Below the pieces are notes generated by a model, which made no database searches, was not told where the DNA came from, and saw only the letters and a list, made by a program, of their open reading frames with translations. Of a DNA stretch of 64,000 nt, positions 1 through 14,198 are shown one piece after another. A program made the translations under genes and the position numbers. The first letter of the stretch is position 1, and every line of letters starts with the position of its first letter. The stretch comes from Owenia fusiformis (taxonomy: Eukaryota > Annelida > Polychaeta > Sabellida > Oweniidae): contig CAIIXF020000007.1 of the NCBI GenBank assembly GCA_903813345.2, forward strand, positions 9,677,730 through 9,741,729, read 5' to 3'.

Positions 1-587
1 CATTCATTGTTTGTTGAACTGCTGATAAGGTGGTCATTGAAGTGGTCCCAAAGCCAATCTTGTGCATCATTTGATGTATGGGGTATAATTCTGTCTTGTT
101 GGAACCACTTTTGCTGCCTTTCAACCCCCCTGGGTTCACCTAAAATCCCCAAGAACTCCATGGGAATCACAAAATAGAGCTTGATGTTGACAATTATTGC
201 ACATCTGTTAGCATTATCAAAGGTAAAGGACCCTATCTTCTGAGAACACACTAAACTGTGCATCTGTCTGTGTGAAGGTGCCTCTCCACTACTTCATAAA
301 GTGCTTGGCTCCCCAAGAATACATAATTGGTACAGTTTACCAGTGCATCAAGTTGGAAATGGAGTTCATTTGGATAATAGACCAGCTCAGACAGCCCGAA
401 AGTGGCCATCTGGGGTATGTTGCTTAAAATGCAGTAATATTGTTACTATCTGTCTGATGGTCATGAAATATGGTAGGTTGGTAGGAAATTGAATGATATA
501 CACATGTGTAAAATATCAGGGAGATATTCCTTAGAATGACAAAGATATTAGGAAAAACTAGGGTTGCCGTTTTTTTTTACCACCCTG
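1..587 (-). mobile_element. Tc1/mariner-like element, cut by window edge
   Basis: The stretch is the reverse complement of the first ~600 bp of the fuller copy at 51476-52438. It ends in the same terminal inverted repeat (GGTTGCCGTTTTTTTT...CCACCCTG) followed by TA at 588-589, the usual Tc1/mariner target duplication. The part seen here is the 5' half of the element in reverse orientation. No intact transposase frame is visible, so it is a decayed copy. Confidence 0.75.
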
Positions 588-2124
588 TACTTGAAATGGG
601 ACTAATCAGTGTAATGCTATGTATGGTTAAAATAAACATACATGTATATCTAAATTGACAGAAATACCTTCCAAAAGATAAGGAGGCAGACTTCAGTGAC
701 TGACTTTAAAGACAGGTACAAAGTCAAACAAATTGCATGTAAAAGATCAATCATTAACCTATAGTCCTCCTGAGGTGCAATTCTTGAATGTTTCTGTATG
801 TACACTTTATTTAGTAGGTGGATCCTTAGAGATGTATATAAGTTAATTAAATAATGAAAAACAAAATAAATGTAAATGGAATTTTATTTAAAAAAAACTA
901 AAAACAATATTTCACCATCAAATGTAGATAAAGGGTGGTCTAGTCATTTTGAAATGGACAACACATAGAACTTAAGTTCAAAGCCTTTGAGACCACCTCT
1001 GACATAGATTTTACAGAAAAATATTTATGGACATTCATACACACAACTTGTTAAAATGGGCTCTTTAGAAAACTCATGGTGTTAGTAGTACATACTACAG
1101 CGTACTGATATATCGTTACTAACCTGTCAAATTCAATAAAACTGTCACGAAATATTTGCACGATTAGAAATATTCAAATGTCATAATTCAAATTGCAATG
1201 ATCCTATCATATAGATATCACTGTATGAATTATATGTACGAGAAAATGTATGTTACAGTAGAGAATATAAAATACGAATTTTGAAAATTTAATTAATAGT
1301 AAGCAATACTGAACCATGCTGGGGTTTCAATTTTGCTTTCATATCACATGTATCGAGTTCATTACCAGTATTTTAGTAGCATTAAAGCAAATTAAACAAA
1401 ATACTTGGCAGGTGTCACTGGAATGAAAATTGAAAGGTTATCACAACTAACAAAACTATTAAGAAATATGTCTCTGAAGCAAAATAATATTTCCTATTCC
1501 CCAAATAAAAACAAAGCTCTTGATATTTTCTTCTTATCATAAATTCTTGATAGAGACTACAAGAGCACTCTCAGCCCTGCTACGTCCTATATTTTGTCAA
1601 TGATCTCCCTACCATCAGAGCAACAAAATGCTATAACCTGAAAAAATGAGAAAATTACGACACCATTTTTAAAACCTATTTTCACCCTGTCAAGATGATG
1701 AAAATTGAGATATTTTGACCAAAATAGGTAAATCATGATTTTACACCCAGTGAATTTTACTCAACATCGTGCAATGATTTCCAATAGTCTTGCATAGTAC
1801 TTGTCTACCACTGCCCCCTCCTAGTAATATACATACTTTCTAAATAAGGTCACTCCCCTCCTAGTAATATACATACTTTCTACATAAGGTCACTAAGTCA
1901 GGGTACCAAAGGCTTAATGTATGGCAAGATCTTCATTATGTAAGTCAATTATAATCCATGTATATTGATTCCATACATAATTCATTAATACTCAAAGACT
2001 TCACCCTCAAAATGCAGGTGTACTCTTCATCCTAATTTATCAGAGTCCTGCTTTATCTCATTACTTTCTTTAACTGAAGAGATCACACGTTCCAATAGTT
2101 TAATATTGCTTCATTGTTCATTAA
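588..2124. other. intergenic, no gene seen
   Basis: AT-rich DNA with no supportable gene. A 40-bp direct duplication lies at about 1816-1895 (two copies of a CCTCCTAGTAATATACATAC-type unit). Nothing else is recognised. Confidence 0.6.
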
Positions 2125-2724
2125 AAGAGAGCTTCGTGTACTGTACAAGGCTCTGACTCTCAAGAAAGAATTCCTCAAAATCTATAAATTCACAAACAGT
2201 GCAAACATTTTTTGTAACTCTGGAAACAACTCTGTGTAGATTTGCCAAGGGGGGTTCACTTTTTAAAATTTCCAGGAGGGTCACTTCAGACCACTTTGGG
2301 CCAAATAAAGTACTTAAAGAATGGTGAAAACTGCATGATTTTGAAAGAATTTTTGGCCGGGAGGGAGGGGGTTGCTGTAACAAAATCTACTTTATTAATT
2401 GTTAGTTACAGGTTATTCTGATTTTCTTAACTTTGGGTATGATTTGTAATTATCAGAAATAGCCACAAGGCTCCTCTAAATTATAAGTATCTCTTTATTT
2501 TTGTGAATTGATAGATAATATGACTTAAATAAGACAGAATGTATCATAAGTTGGAGCTGGTTGAAGCAATGACTCCAAAAAGGCAACAATGTTTATAATA
2601 TCTAATATCCATCATGAAGTGTGTCACACTAAACATGAACTAAAATGAAAATACTGTATACACCAGTACATGTATAGTACCCTGTGCTCAGAGTCTAGTT
2701 ATAAACTACGGACGAAGCTCTCTT
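2125..2724. mobile_element. TTAA-flanked MITE (piggyBac-like)
   Basis: The ends are inverted repeats: AAGAGAGCTTCG at the left and CGAAGCTCTCTT at the right, with weaker pairing continuing to about 35 bp. Both ends are directly flanked by TTAA (2121-2124 and 2725-2728), the piggyBac-type target duplication. No transposase ORF lies inside, so this is a non-autonomous copy. A fragment of the right end recurs inverted at 53517-53565. Confidence 0.6.
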
Positions 2725-2728
2725 TTAA

Positions 2729-4486
2729 AAAGTGAAGTCAAACATAATGTATAGGGCCTTGAGAATGGTTTCTTTGATTTCTTTTGGACCTGATATAATT
2801 TACCTTTATCCCCATTACCTTGATACCTTGATAGACCAATACTTTAAAAGTAAAATCCTTCAAAATTCTAATGAGTATTCAATAGTTACTAAAGTACGTT
2901 TAATAAGTGAAAAATTCTCACAAGTGTATTTCTTTCATTAGGCCAAACAAAAATGTATGTCGGTTTCTGCTCCATGTATTTTCAGATTAGGGTAGGTAGG
3001 ATGATTATCTTATTTTTCATTAAAATTTTACTCAATGTTTTTAGTGTAGGTCAGTCAGAAAATATTTTATCTTATGTTTTTTTGTCATCTCCTGTTTTGT
3101 CATTTGCTGCTACCATGAGACCTTAATTCATCATGCAGTCTATAATCATTTGATCCATACTTACTTAAAACCTTCAGATATTGAACTAAATAAACAACTT
3201 GGTTGTGATTAGTTTCTTTAAAAATCTATTTTTATATTTCTGGCCTCTAATTTGAAGATCTAGAGTAATTGCTAGACCCCTCTGGGAGTGAATTGCGGGT
3301 CTCTATTTTGAAGAGCAAAAATGGCGAACTTTTCAAGAAAATAAACAATATTTCCTGTGTTTCAAGTGTTTTGGGGGCCCTAACGATAAAATTACTGCAA
3401 ATGTTCCAGAATATGAGAAATATGGACACCTGGGCCTGATGTGAGTAAAGCATTTCAGATGGAAATGTATTGTTTCGATCGAGTAGGGGCAGAGATAGAA
3501 TATTTTATTTTTCAGTGTACTAAAAAATGTCTTAGGGTCGGGGGTTCAAACTAGGGTCGGTCGGGTTCTGGAAACGGACATATATTTTTGTCTGGCCTTA
3601 TTGACATAATCATGAAAAGAGTAGAAGATTATTTGACACAATTAAGACGATCTATGAATAGTTAAGACATTTTTTGAAGTCTGTCAACAAATCAATGAAA
3701 CATTTAAGAATATTAACAGATCAGGGTATAACATTACCAGATCACACACAATCGCTATCTCATTTGTTAGTAACTAGCTTGACTCAAACTTGACTAACAT
3801 TACAAGTTTGGTACTCTTTTAAATAAAAATACATGCATAATCATTTGAATACATATTTATAAAAAATATCAGGTTGTGTAATTTGTAAAATAATTTTATG
3901 CTTACATTCATTTCAAATTACATTCATGTTCAAATTCAGAAAATGGCAGTGAAAGTTACATTTGAGACAAGTAATATCTTAACATCAAAACTGTAAAATT
4001 ATATATCAAAGTAATCAGAGGGTAGTATGGCTAACTGATGGTGGTTAAGGGTAGTTCATGATCTTAGAAATAGAATGTATATCATCAGCAAGCAATATCA
4101 TCCTCTAACTTATTTACAGATTATTTTATCATTTTTGAATTTTGAATTTTGACCTTTCATAGGAGTTTGAATCTGAAATAACCATTAGCTACTTATTGGC
4201 AGAGTATGTTCTATTCTGACTTTCTGATTAAATTAGAGAAGATCAAAGAATTATTAATTCAGAATATAGATGAATCCACGTATGCAGCAAAAATATGAAC
4301 AATACCCTGAAGTCCAGTAAATCCCTATCCTCTGAAGACTTCAAATAATACAACAATATTGAAAGTCATAATTTTATGATATTTTTGATGATATTTTGCT
4401 TCTCAAAGGCAGTGTTCTTTCTTTTTGCAAGAGTAGATGGAGCTCTTTTTAAAGATAAAGTCTTTATAAGCAGAAAAGAGTCTACA
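2729..4486. other. intergenic, no gene seen
   Basis: No coding or RNA gene can be supported. Only short chance open frames are present in AT-rich DNA. Confidence 0.55.
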
Positions 4487-5722
4487 CACGGAACCCATGT
4501 CAAGCTGCGCGCCTACTTAGGCGCGCAGTTTGTTTCGATCACAAACTGCGTGCCTAACAACATTGCATCATTCAAGTTGGAGTCTGAATTTTGAAACGTA
4601 ATTTTAAGACATTTATCCTGCATTGTTTTCTTGTTACGTTCATTCTGTGGCGAATATAGGAATCTTGCAAATACTAGCAAAAACTATGTACAAATGGATC
4701 GAAGTTTTAAAACATAAGCAGATTAATGGCATTTTCGTCACAGATTTAAAGGGAATTTATACGTAAATTGATCTAGCACTTTAAATATAAATGATAGATA
4801 CTTCAGACTCGTTTTGTATTTAATTCCTTAAGCATTTATCATGTATAGTTCAAAATATTTCAAGATAAACAGATAATCAGGAGATTAAAAGGAAATAAAG
4901 CACAAACTGCGCGCCTATTTTAGCCAGGAAATTTCAAACTGCGCGTATACACTATCAAAACTACATATTATCATTGGAATTTCTACAGAGGCAGGTGTGT
5001 TGGTGTTTTTCATATAGATTTGGAAATTTTCCTTTATCGTCAGATTTTATGAGATTTTCATATTGAAATTCAAAATGTATAATAGAAGTAACAATTAAAC
5101 TTTTTTTTCAAGATCATGGTGGATGGACTCACATAGTATTTCAATTATGGGGTTCTACTATTAGATACATATGTGGCTTACAAATGGCGCTTACGTTTTC
5201 TAATAATACAAAACAAGCTTGGATAGGCAAGCAGTTCGGAAATATTAGGCACGCGGTTTGGGAAATACATGTGAATATAGGCGCGCAGTTTGACAAGAAA
5301 AATGTTTAAATCACGTTTATGGCGTATTATCGTTTTGAACACAAACTATGCTGCTTTAATCAGATGGAGTGATCCTATATATTCTAGCATACACAGACTC
5401 AATGGCTGAATAAACGGCTAATGACGATAAAAAGACATAGATATAACTTTACACTGTAAATTTTGAACACAGAAGTTACTTAAGACCCTTATATTGAGAT
5501 AACCAGGTTTACATCGGGAACAACATTGAGTACTATGAGTAAATTAAGTTCATCTTCACAGAATGGTACTATCTTTAGAACGAGACTAACCTTGTATTTT
5601 TCGTATTTTGGCTCTTTTTGGGAGTCGTGTCCTCCCTGTTTTCCATTTTGAAATATGCGCGCAGTTTGTCAGAGTTTCAAACTGCGTGCCTAGTAGGCGC
5701 GCAGCTTGACATGGGTACCGTG
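4487..5722. mobile_element. CACGG-ended element with 5-bp TSD (Transib/RAG-like?)
   Basis: The 1,236-bp element has imperfect terminal inverted repeats of about 27 bp, beginning CACGGAACCCATGTCAAGCT at the left and, read inward, CACGGTACCCATGTCAAGCT at the right. It is flanked by a perfect 5-bp duplication CTACA (4482-4486 and 5723-5727). A CpG-rich motif close to GGCGCGCAGTTTG occurs about ten times in both orientations, mostly near the two ends, in otherwise AT-rich DNA. Such subterminal arrays usually bind transposase. No transposase frame is present, so it is non-autonomous. CAC termini with 5-bp duplications are typical of Transib/RAG-like transposons; that assignment is inference. A similar element lies at 34956-36196. 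Confidence 0.65.
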
Positions 5723-7192
5723 CTACAGGGGTAATCATTCAATGGATGAAACATTAAAGTCATTCGATACAAAAAATGAGATATTCAACATTTATCAACA
5801 ATTGCACCTAGCTTTAAAGTGACAATAGTTTCCTATTTTTTCCTATTTTGATTTGAGAGGAGCCTAGATAATGCTTCAATCAAACAAATCACAAATATTT
5901 CTTTAATCCATTATAAATGAGAAGTGGGGTACCTAGATAAAAATATAATATACAATAAAATATGTATCATAAAATTGCTATCTACTTTAGCCTGACATCC
6001 ATAGTATTTTATGAAGTACAATGTGTACTCTAACGTAAATAAGACTTGTGTCATGATGGGTCATTTGGGTAATATAAGGCCCTCATGAGGCCATAAATTT
6101 GTTATGTTCTGACAGTTGATTCTTGTGGCATTTGAAAGAAAAAATAACATAAGACACTTTGACTTATTTCCTATAGATTTAGGTGAAATATCATTAATGC
6201 TCTATTATATCCAGTCTTTGTGTATCCCCCTTCCCAGTATACACATACACCCATATGATACATTAATGTTTATGTCAAGAACAGCAGACTGAACAGCAGG
6301 AAATTGTCCCTTTGGATTATAGATAATTCAGAATGAGGTTTAACATATTTTCTTAATGCTTATTTTTTAACATTTATATCAATAAGTAATAAGTTAAAGA
6401 AGAATCTAAAACTTAAATGTAACATAATGAATCAGTGGAAATTACATCTTATTTGGAAATAGTATATGTCCTTATCTCTTGCATCTTTGCTGCCCTCAAA
6501 AGTATAAATGCAAAACTTCAAGGTGGAGCATAATCCTTTTTTCATTTTAAGCAATTAGACACCAAAAATCATTGTTTTCAAAAACAATTCAGAATATTAA
6601 CAGAAAAACTATAATTTTCACAAAATTAGATTTGAAGAAAATGCAGATTGGGATAATATTAAAGACATCTGGGAGTAGACCAGAACTAATAGGAAACATT
6701 CCACTAATTATACAAATCAAATGACCAAAAGCCAATTTAAGCTAAAGACAGATGAGGACAATGCAAAATCCGAAATCAATATAATTGGATCCACATATTA
6801 TTGTTAATCTGGCAGTCAAGTCATAGTGACTGCCATCTGTTTCTCTGCTTCAGTTACTCTTTCCTGGAATTATTCAATTCACTTGTCAAATAACATTCTA
6901 GTCTTATAGTATAGTTCAAGGTCAGTACAGAAGGATCACACTAAAGTAATCCAGTAATCTGTCTGTGACTGTGTCAGGACGATCTAACCTTGTATCTAGT
7001 AGAGATTTTTTTCAGCATTAAGTCTTGTACATAGCCAAAGTTGTAAATATGCTTTTGACATTATTAAGGCTAGCATCTAAATCAACTTCATAGTCAGAGG
7101 GTCATGACACAGCAGCTTGCATTTGGAGACAATGATTCATCCAATTCTCTACCAATCAGTATAAATAAATATAGATGTGACATTGTGACATA

Positions 7193-7332
7193 CAGTAAAA
7201 CCTTTGTATATTGAACATTCTTTTGTTGAGAAAAACTCAGTATTAGTATGTGTTCACTACAGAGAGGGTAATTTATATAGAAGTCAGTAGTGTGTGCGGA
7301 GAAACATGTGTTCACTAAGACAGGTTTTACAA
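7193..7332. mobile_element. degenerate pogo/mariner-type MITE
   Basis: The left end reads TA then CAGTAAAACC and the right side ends in CAGGTTTTAC, giving an inverted pair. The interior shares the TATTGAACATT and GTTCACTACAGAGAG phrases with the element at 8627-8736. The right TA boundary is eroded. Confidence 0.4.
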
Positions 7333-8626
7333 GACAAGTGACTAAGACAGTGATATTCCTAGGTGTTTTTATAAACAGGGTGCCAATCCCAATTTTTGGT
7401 CAAATATCTTTTGGTTGTTTTGGTCAAATATCTACAATTTCAGCTGGGTGCAAACAGATTTTCAGCGGGATGGCTTAGAATTTCCAAAATACATGTACAG
7501 TATAAGCACAGCCTCTGAGTGATAAAGACCAAATGGAAATGGGGTATAAATATAGAAAAGGTCTTGATACATGCAAGACTGATCATTTCCCAAAGCTTGC
7601 CCATTACCGCTTCTATACCATTTAATTCAATGAGAGTTCAACAGTGACATGTAAGCATGAGATATCAGTCTTATGAACAACCGCAAGAATTGGCAGAATC
7701 TGATCTGAAATTCTGAATCTATTATTTACATGGGCCGATTACCTTATTGATTAGCCATGTTAAGATAACCAGTCCTCTCTTTTAAGAAGTTTTCCTAATT
7801 TTACATAAAACTTATTAGCTATTCTCAATAAGAAGTAACTATTAGCTAAGTTAAATCATTTCAATTGTTTCCAAATTCCCATCTCGATCTAGGTTTAACT
7901 GGATATTTAGCTAGACATAAAAAGATTTTTCAAATCCTAAACTAGGTGCAGCATAGTGCAGTTTTATTGCTAGGGAGAATACTGATACTATAAAGGCAGA
8001 AAATATCAAGCAAGAGTTTCAAAACAAGTATTAGTACTAAGTACTTGGAAAGTTCTCTTGAAAAAATCATCACAATTTGACTAAACTACATGGGTATTTA
8101 TACTTAACTCAGTAAGACATGTCAAAATAGAAAAATAAAAACCTTAAAGATGATGTTAGGAAGTTTAGGAATAACCGGCCTTGAAAGAGGCAATCAACAA
8201 AAAGTGCCTTAGTTTGCCAATGAGTTAACATTTAGAGTTAATCTTATGTTTTGAGATATCATTTACATCTAGATGTATCACTAGCGATCACTTGGTTTAT
8301 AGTATACGATAAGGCACAAAATGGTAAACATAAAATGCACCTTTAGAAATCTAAAGTCGCTACTTTGATTTGATGATAATGCATTAGTGACAATAATATA
8401 AAAAGGGTAAAATTGCTCCCAACGGAAGTAATTAATCTACTAATAGAATAGGGAATATGCATACAAAATGATATATCTGCTACATGTGTTATAAAATACA
8501 CACCCATCAATAATAACAAAGTATCATGTCACGATTATTACTCCAAGCTTATGTTTAAGAAGGTTCAAACAGGCTTATATACCCTTTCATAGTAGCTTTA
8601 CTTGGTCTGCACTCTTAAATAATATA

Positions 8627-8736
8627 CAGATAAACCTGTGGATATTGAACATTTTTGCCAAAAAAACATTCAATGTTGGTAGGTGTTTACTACAGAGTGT
8701 AATATATAAGACAGGTTGCTAAGGCAGGTTTTACTG
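8627..8736. mobile_element. short TA-flanked MITE (pogo/mariner type)
   Basis: This 110-bp element begins CAGATAAACCTG and ends CAGGTTTTACTG, and is flanked by TA on each side (8625-8626 and 8737-8738). It is related to the copy at 7193. A one-sided match to the same end (ACAGTAAAACCTGTCTCATC) occurs near 36839. Too short to code for anything. Confidence 0.55.
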
Positions 8737-11694
8737 TACCATTCTTTGATCTTAGCTCTAATCAATCAGACTGTGATCAACACTATTCTAATTCATATTT
8801 GCTTGTAACATGTGTTAAATGTTCAATCATTATATCATTTCATAAATCCAAGATGGTACTTTTTCCTAGAAGTTGTTTATATTTATCAAAAAACTACAAA
8901 AGTGAGATTATTAAGATCTAATCAACATTAAATTTACAAATCATTTGCAGTAGTCAGAGGGTGGTATAGCTCATAGCTGGTCAATGATAATACAGAGTAA
9001 GTTTGTGACTAGACAGTGAAATGGATTAGACTATGAGCCTATTAGCCTGTTTTTAATATACAGCAAAACCCATATACAGTGAACATCTTTGTTTCTTCTA
9101 TTTATTCCCATAAGTCTATGATTAATGATTCTCTTATGCAGTGAACAGTCACACATACATGAACACAGCAAAATATAGTTCACATTTCCCCTAATAACTT
9201 AAAGTAAAATATGTGATATGTTCAACACCATAATTTTCCCCAATAGATTTAAATGAAATATGACAAAAATGCAGCAATTTTGATTCGATTTTTCAAATTC
9301 TGAACTGGTTGCTTTGTGCTTAGAAGATCCCTGTGAATACATTATGAAGTCTCGTCACTTCTCAGCATTATCTATATGGGGAGATGTGCGAAACATTTGA
9401 CCACCAAAAAAAATAGCCAAATGCACAGTTCAAAGAGAACATGGGATACTGCAATAAATAGAGAGGCTCATTTCAGAGCCAATTGTTGTGGCAGTGTGTG
9501 AGACTGTAGCAAGACTTAATCTAGACCACACATGCTATGTTCTAGAAGGGCCCAGTACAGCAGCATACAGGCAGAAATCAATAAAGCATCATTCTGGTGT
9601 ACATTCTTCTAGCATTGCTTCAATACAGCTACTTGTCAAAATCATGAACTACTTATACTTGTCAAAATTAGTCTTGCAGCATGAATCTGGCAATCCCCCT
9701 CCCTCAATCTATTCTAATACTTGTAGAGTTGATGGGTATAGATGTCACAATGACTTGATGCAAGCCAAATAAAATCCTGAGCTTTACAGGGTAATAATAA
9801 TATGGTGCCTTTTGAAAACAATTTACTACAATCCCAGCCCTCAATTTTCTCTGCCAACAAACAAACAAACACTCAAATATAGAAAAGTACAGAACAGAGT
9901 ATTTTTACATGCTGATCTCCAGTTATATGTACAATTCTAATTTTCAAAATTTTAGCAAAAAAATACAACTTATTTTCATGTTTTCATTTCCAAATGATAC
10001 CAAACGGGTTTCCAGGAAGTTTCAGAATATCAGATGAATACAGCACATACTTGGTTCAATGTTAGAGGATCAGTGCATCTTGCAATAGAGGTCATACCTC
10101 AGAAACAAGGGTAAACAGTCAAGTACAACACTATACAGGATGTATTCCTTTCTACAGCATTAAGGTGCTAAGTATAAAATGAACTTTGATTTTTTGACCC
10201 AATCAAAAGCAATGCCATTCATTTAACATTAAATTTAATGTGCTTTGATATTTGCACTAGAATGCATTAAGCAGCAAATATCAAACATATTCAAGAGATG
10301 AAAGGATTACAAAAAGATCCTATTCACCAGGAAAAAAATAGTCTCTGGACCCCGTAAAACCCCCTCCCTACCCCATATATATCCTTATGTGGCGGTGAGG
10401 CTAAAAGAAAGACGATTATATCATATTTGTATATTACAAGAACATCTTGTATCTTAAAGTAGTCTATTCTTATACTCTCTACTGCTGCTCAGGAACTATG
10501 TTTGCTATTTTCTCTATTGGGGGGCCAGTTCACGTACCAAATATAGCAGTAATAAAAAGTGTGTATTTTTACTGATTCTATGTTAAAGGGCCTTACGACC
10601 CCATTTCTGATGGTGATGATATTTTACTGCATGTACTTACCTTACAAATAAGCTGCTATCCAAATTCTTAATCCGAAATATACATCCAATAAAACTGCTA
10701 ATGAATCTAATAATGTAGTACTGTCTTCGTGATGTGCCCCTCCCACTAACAGACAGTACACCTCATGAATGATGATTTTTGATAATGTACCCCAGCATAG
10801 TATACCAAGCTAGTAAGCAACGCATACAAAGTCCATGTTAAACCACTTCAATGGCATGTAACATGTAACACTTAGCTGATGGATTACTACATGTACATGT
10901 ACTATATCTGTACTTATATTAATGAAATGAAATGCAGCCTTATAATTGGCCAGCAGTAGACTCACATTTATCGACTATTCAGTTCAATATACTTGGCACA
11001 GACTCACAAATGTCAAACAGTTGTGTTTTAGCAAAAAATGAACTGCTGCAAATTGAAGTCAATTTTTAGATGTACTGCTACATAAGGCTATTCCTAAATG
11101 TGTTTACTACCTTTCATAATAGCTCATATGCTACGATTTGCTGAGAATATGAAAACAATATTTAGACATGGTAAGGGGAACCTATATTACTTGTGAATCT
11201 ATATTGATTTTTATATAACACTACATGGATCCAGCATATACCCTGTCCATAATTATTAATTTCAGTCGACAAACAGAGTCAAAAATGTTAATTGTTGATC
11301 ACCAGCCCCCTCCCCCTGGCTATGGGCCTATGTTGTATACAAGTTGAAAGAAAGTATAAGTGAAAATGAACAGGGGCTTGATGCAAGACTCTAAGACTAG
11401 CATTCTCTAGCACAGACAGTAAGATCTTGGGGAGGCTGATATTAAAGGCAGCATCAGATCTAGCAAGTGGCATTCAGCATCATCTCCATCATGATTTTGA
11501 CAAAAATTGTTTCAATTTTAGATTATAAAATATCTATCATTTACTAGTTAATGACATGACCTTGAAGGTGAAGTGAATTACACCTCTTTTGACATTCTTC
11601 AAATAGTTTACGATGCAAATAATATACATTTACTAAATATCAATATCTAGGTCAATATCAAATCACCAAGGCATGGGGTAAGTTCCAATTTACA

Positions 11695-12690
11695 ATTTAA
11701 GCACAGGACAAGTATTACATCTCAAAAGCACAGGACAAATACCACATCACAAAAGCATAGGACAAGTACCACATCACAAAACCACAGGACAAGTACCACA
11801 TCTCAAAAGCACAGGACAAGTACCACATCTCAAAAGCACAGGACAAGTACCACATCACAAAAGCACAGGACAAGTACCACATCTCAAAAGCACAGGACAA
11901 GTACCATATCACAAAAGCACAGGACAGGTACCACATCTCAAAAGCACAGGACAGGCACCACATCACAAAAGCACAGGACAGGTACCACATCACAAAAGCA
12001 CAGGACAGGTACCACATCACAAAAGCACAGGACAGGTACCACATCTCAAAAGCACATGACAAAGTACCACATCTCAAAAGCACAGGACAAGTACCACATC
12101 TCAAAAGCACAGGACAAGTACCACATCACAAAAGCACAGGACAGGTACCACATCTCAAAAGCACAGGACAAGTACCACATCTCAAAAGCACAGGACAAGT
12201 ACCACATCTCAAAAGCACAGGACAAGTACCACATCTCAAAAGCCCAGGACAAGTACCACATCACAAAAGCACAGGACAGGTACCACATCTCAAAAACACA
12301 GGACAAGTACCACATCTCAAAAGCCCAGGACAAGTACCACATCACAAAAGCACAGAACAGGTACCACATCTCAAAAGCACAGGACAAGTACCACATTTCA
12401 AAAGCACAGGACAAGTACCACATCTCAAAAGCACAGGACAAGTACCACATCACAAAAGCACAGGACAAGTACCACATCTCAAAAGCACAGGACAAGTACC
12501 ACATCACAAAAGCACAGGACAGGTACCACATCTCAAAAGCACAGGACAAGTACCACATCTCAAAAGCACAGGACAAGTACCACATCTCAAAAGCACAGGA
12601 CAAGTACACAAAAGCACAGGACAATTACCACATCTCAAAAGCACAGAACAAGTACCAAATCACAAAATTACAGGGCAAATACCAAATCAC
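11695..12690. repeat. 27-bp minisatellite array, ~37 units
   Basis: The unit is 27 bp, of the form CACAGGACAAGTACCACATC followed by TCAAAAG. It is repeated head-to-tail for about 1 kb. Variants alternate at two positions (ACAAG/ACAGG and ATCTC/ATCAC), and the last few units are degenerate. Because 27 is a multiple of three, the array stays open on both strands (nine-residue periods such as KYHISKAQD on plus). These frames have no flanking gene structure, so I treat them as non-coding. Confidence 0.9.
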
Positions 12691-12954
12691 CAATACCAAA
12701 TCATAATGGTAAGGGAACCTGAAGATGATGTGTACATGAACCAACCAATACATATGAAGACTAGTTTATGGTCAAACTTTTAATGCATATTATAATCTAT
12801 GGCAAGAAGGTGACAGAATATCACATATAAGATGACTATCTACATGACTGATATTTACTTCATAAAAAAAACTATTTATTTCTATTCTTAAATCTGTTCT
12901 TCAGTTTGGTTATAATAAAATCACAAATACTGTTTTCTTCTACATACAAATATA

Positions 12955-13067
12955 TAATATTTCAAATTTAAAGGTTGTGTATAGAGGAAAACTGTTTTTT
13001 ATTTATTTAATATTTCAAATTTAAAGGTTGTGTATAGAAGAAAACTGTTTTTTATTTATTTCTACTT
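12955..13067. repeat. 53-bp tandem duplication
   Basis: Two nearly identical copies of a block starting AATATTTCAAATTTAAAGGT and ending in a TTTTTTATTTATTT run. They differ at one internal position (AGAGG against AGAAG). Confidence 0.85.
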
Positions 13068-13069
13068 TC

Positions 13070-14194
13070 AATGAAAACAAAAATAAGTGACCCTCTGTTC
13101 AACTTGTTCAATTTGAATTGATGTCATAATCTAGAATATACTTCTATGATCATATTTCAGTATTTTACATGAAGCAATGTTGAGTAGTGATGCAACTATG
13201 ATAAAAGTTGCAACACTCTTTATATTTACACCACCTACTCTGGCAGCAAATTTGGACTATTTTCCACCACTTTTGAAAAAATAAAGGTGGAGAACACTTT
13301 CTACACAATCAAAGCAAGATAACCAAATATATAAGTATACTCTCTACTGTACAGAAGTAAGCATAACTCCTCAGTTCCCTGCCAAATGGGAGTTCCACAG
13401 TCCTACAGCACTAACCTACACAAAATGTGACATAATAGTCAAGTTTATAAATCACTATAATCTAAAGAATGAAAAATTCTTTGGGGAATGTTTGATCGAT
13501 ACATATTCACAAGCAAATATTAGATTTTACAAAATTCAGAAGTTTTGCCAATACTATTTTCTAATCGGCAAGGGATACAAGCAAACAGATGCTGACTATT
13601 TTTGGCTGCCTGTTTCTTGCAAGCCAATACATTTGACCTTTAACATACATCTTTTAACTGAAGTTATGTTATACTGTATCTAATATTATACATACCATAC
13701 ATGAACAACCAAAACAAAAAACATTTACATGGAGTACAGGTTACAAAAACAATTACCTTAAACCAAGAATATGACAAACATTGTTAAAATCAAAACCGTT
13801 GCCTTATTCATACTATGTTCCTGCAAAAACATAAATCAATCAAAATGGAAAATCTGATAATTTTGAAAATCTGAAGTCATATCTTTTGGTTAAGTCAGGC
13901 TGTCCCTTGTGACAGTGAATGACAACTAGGATTTCACTAGGCAAAGGATGATCATTGATAGGAATTGTTATGTCAGATCTCCAGAACCCAAGTTCTCTCT
14001 ATCTTAGTCCAAAAAACTAACAAGTCCACCATGGCACCATATGAACTGAATGTACGAATGGTGGTCAAACCAAATATGACATGAAACACAACCTGAACTA
14101 TGACGGAGTGATCATTATTATAGCATAAGTACATTCTATGAACATGACATGAAATTATCAAAAATTCACTCATTTCAAAATTGTACTAATATAC
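13070..14194. other. intergenic, no gene seen
   Basis: AT-rich DNA in which I find no gene, RNA or clear repeat. Confidence 0.5.
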
Positions 14195-14198
14195 TTAA

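Larger units (their letters stand above)
5728..11690. other. long gene-free intergenic tract
   Basis: About 6 kb without a gene I can support. It contains two short TA-flanked repeat elements (7193-7332 and 8627-8736), annotated separately. The rest is AT-rich DNA with scattered stop codons in all frames. Confidence 0.55.

Noticed and set aside
12056-12706. 216-codon plus-strand frame (KYHISKAQD repeats)
   Set aside because: It is the 27-bp minisatellite read in an open frame; the opposite strand is equally open and there is no flanking gene structure.
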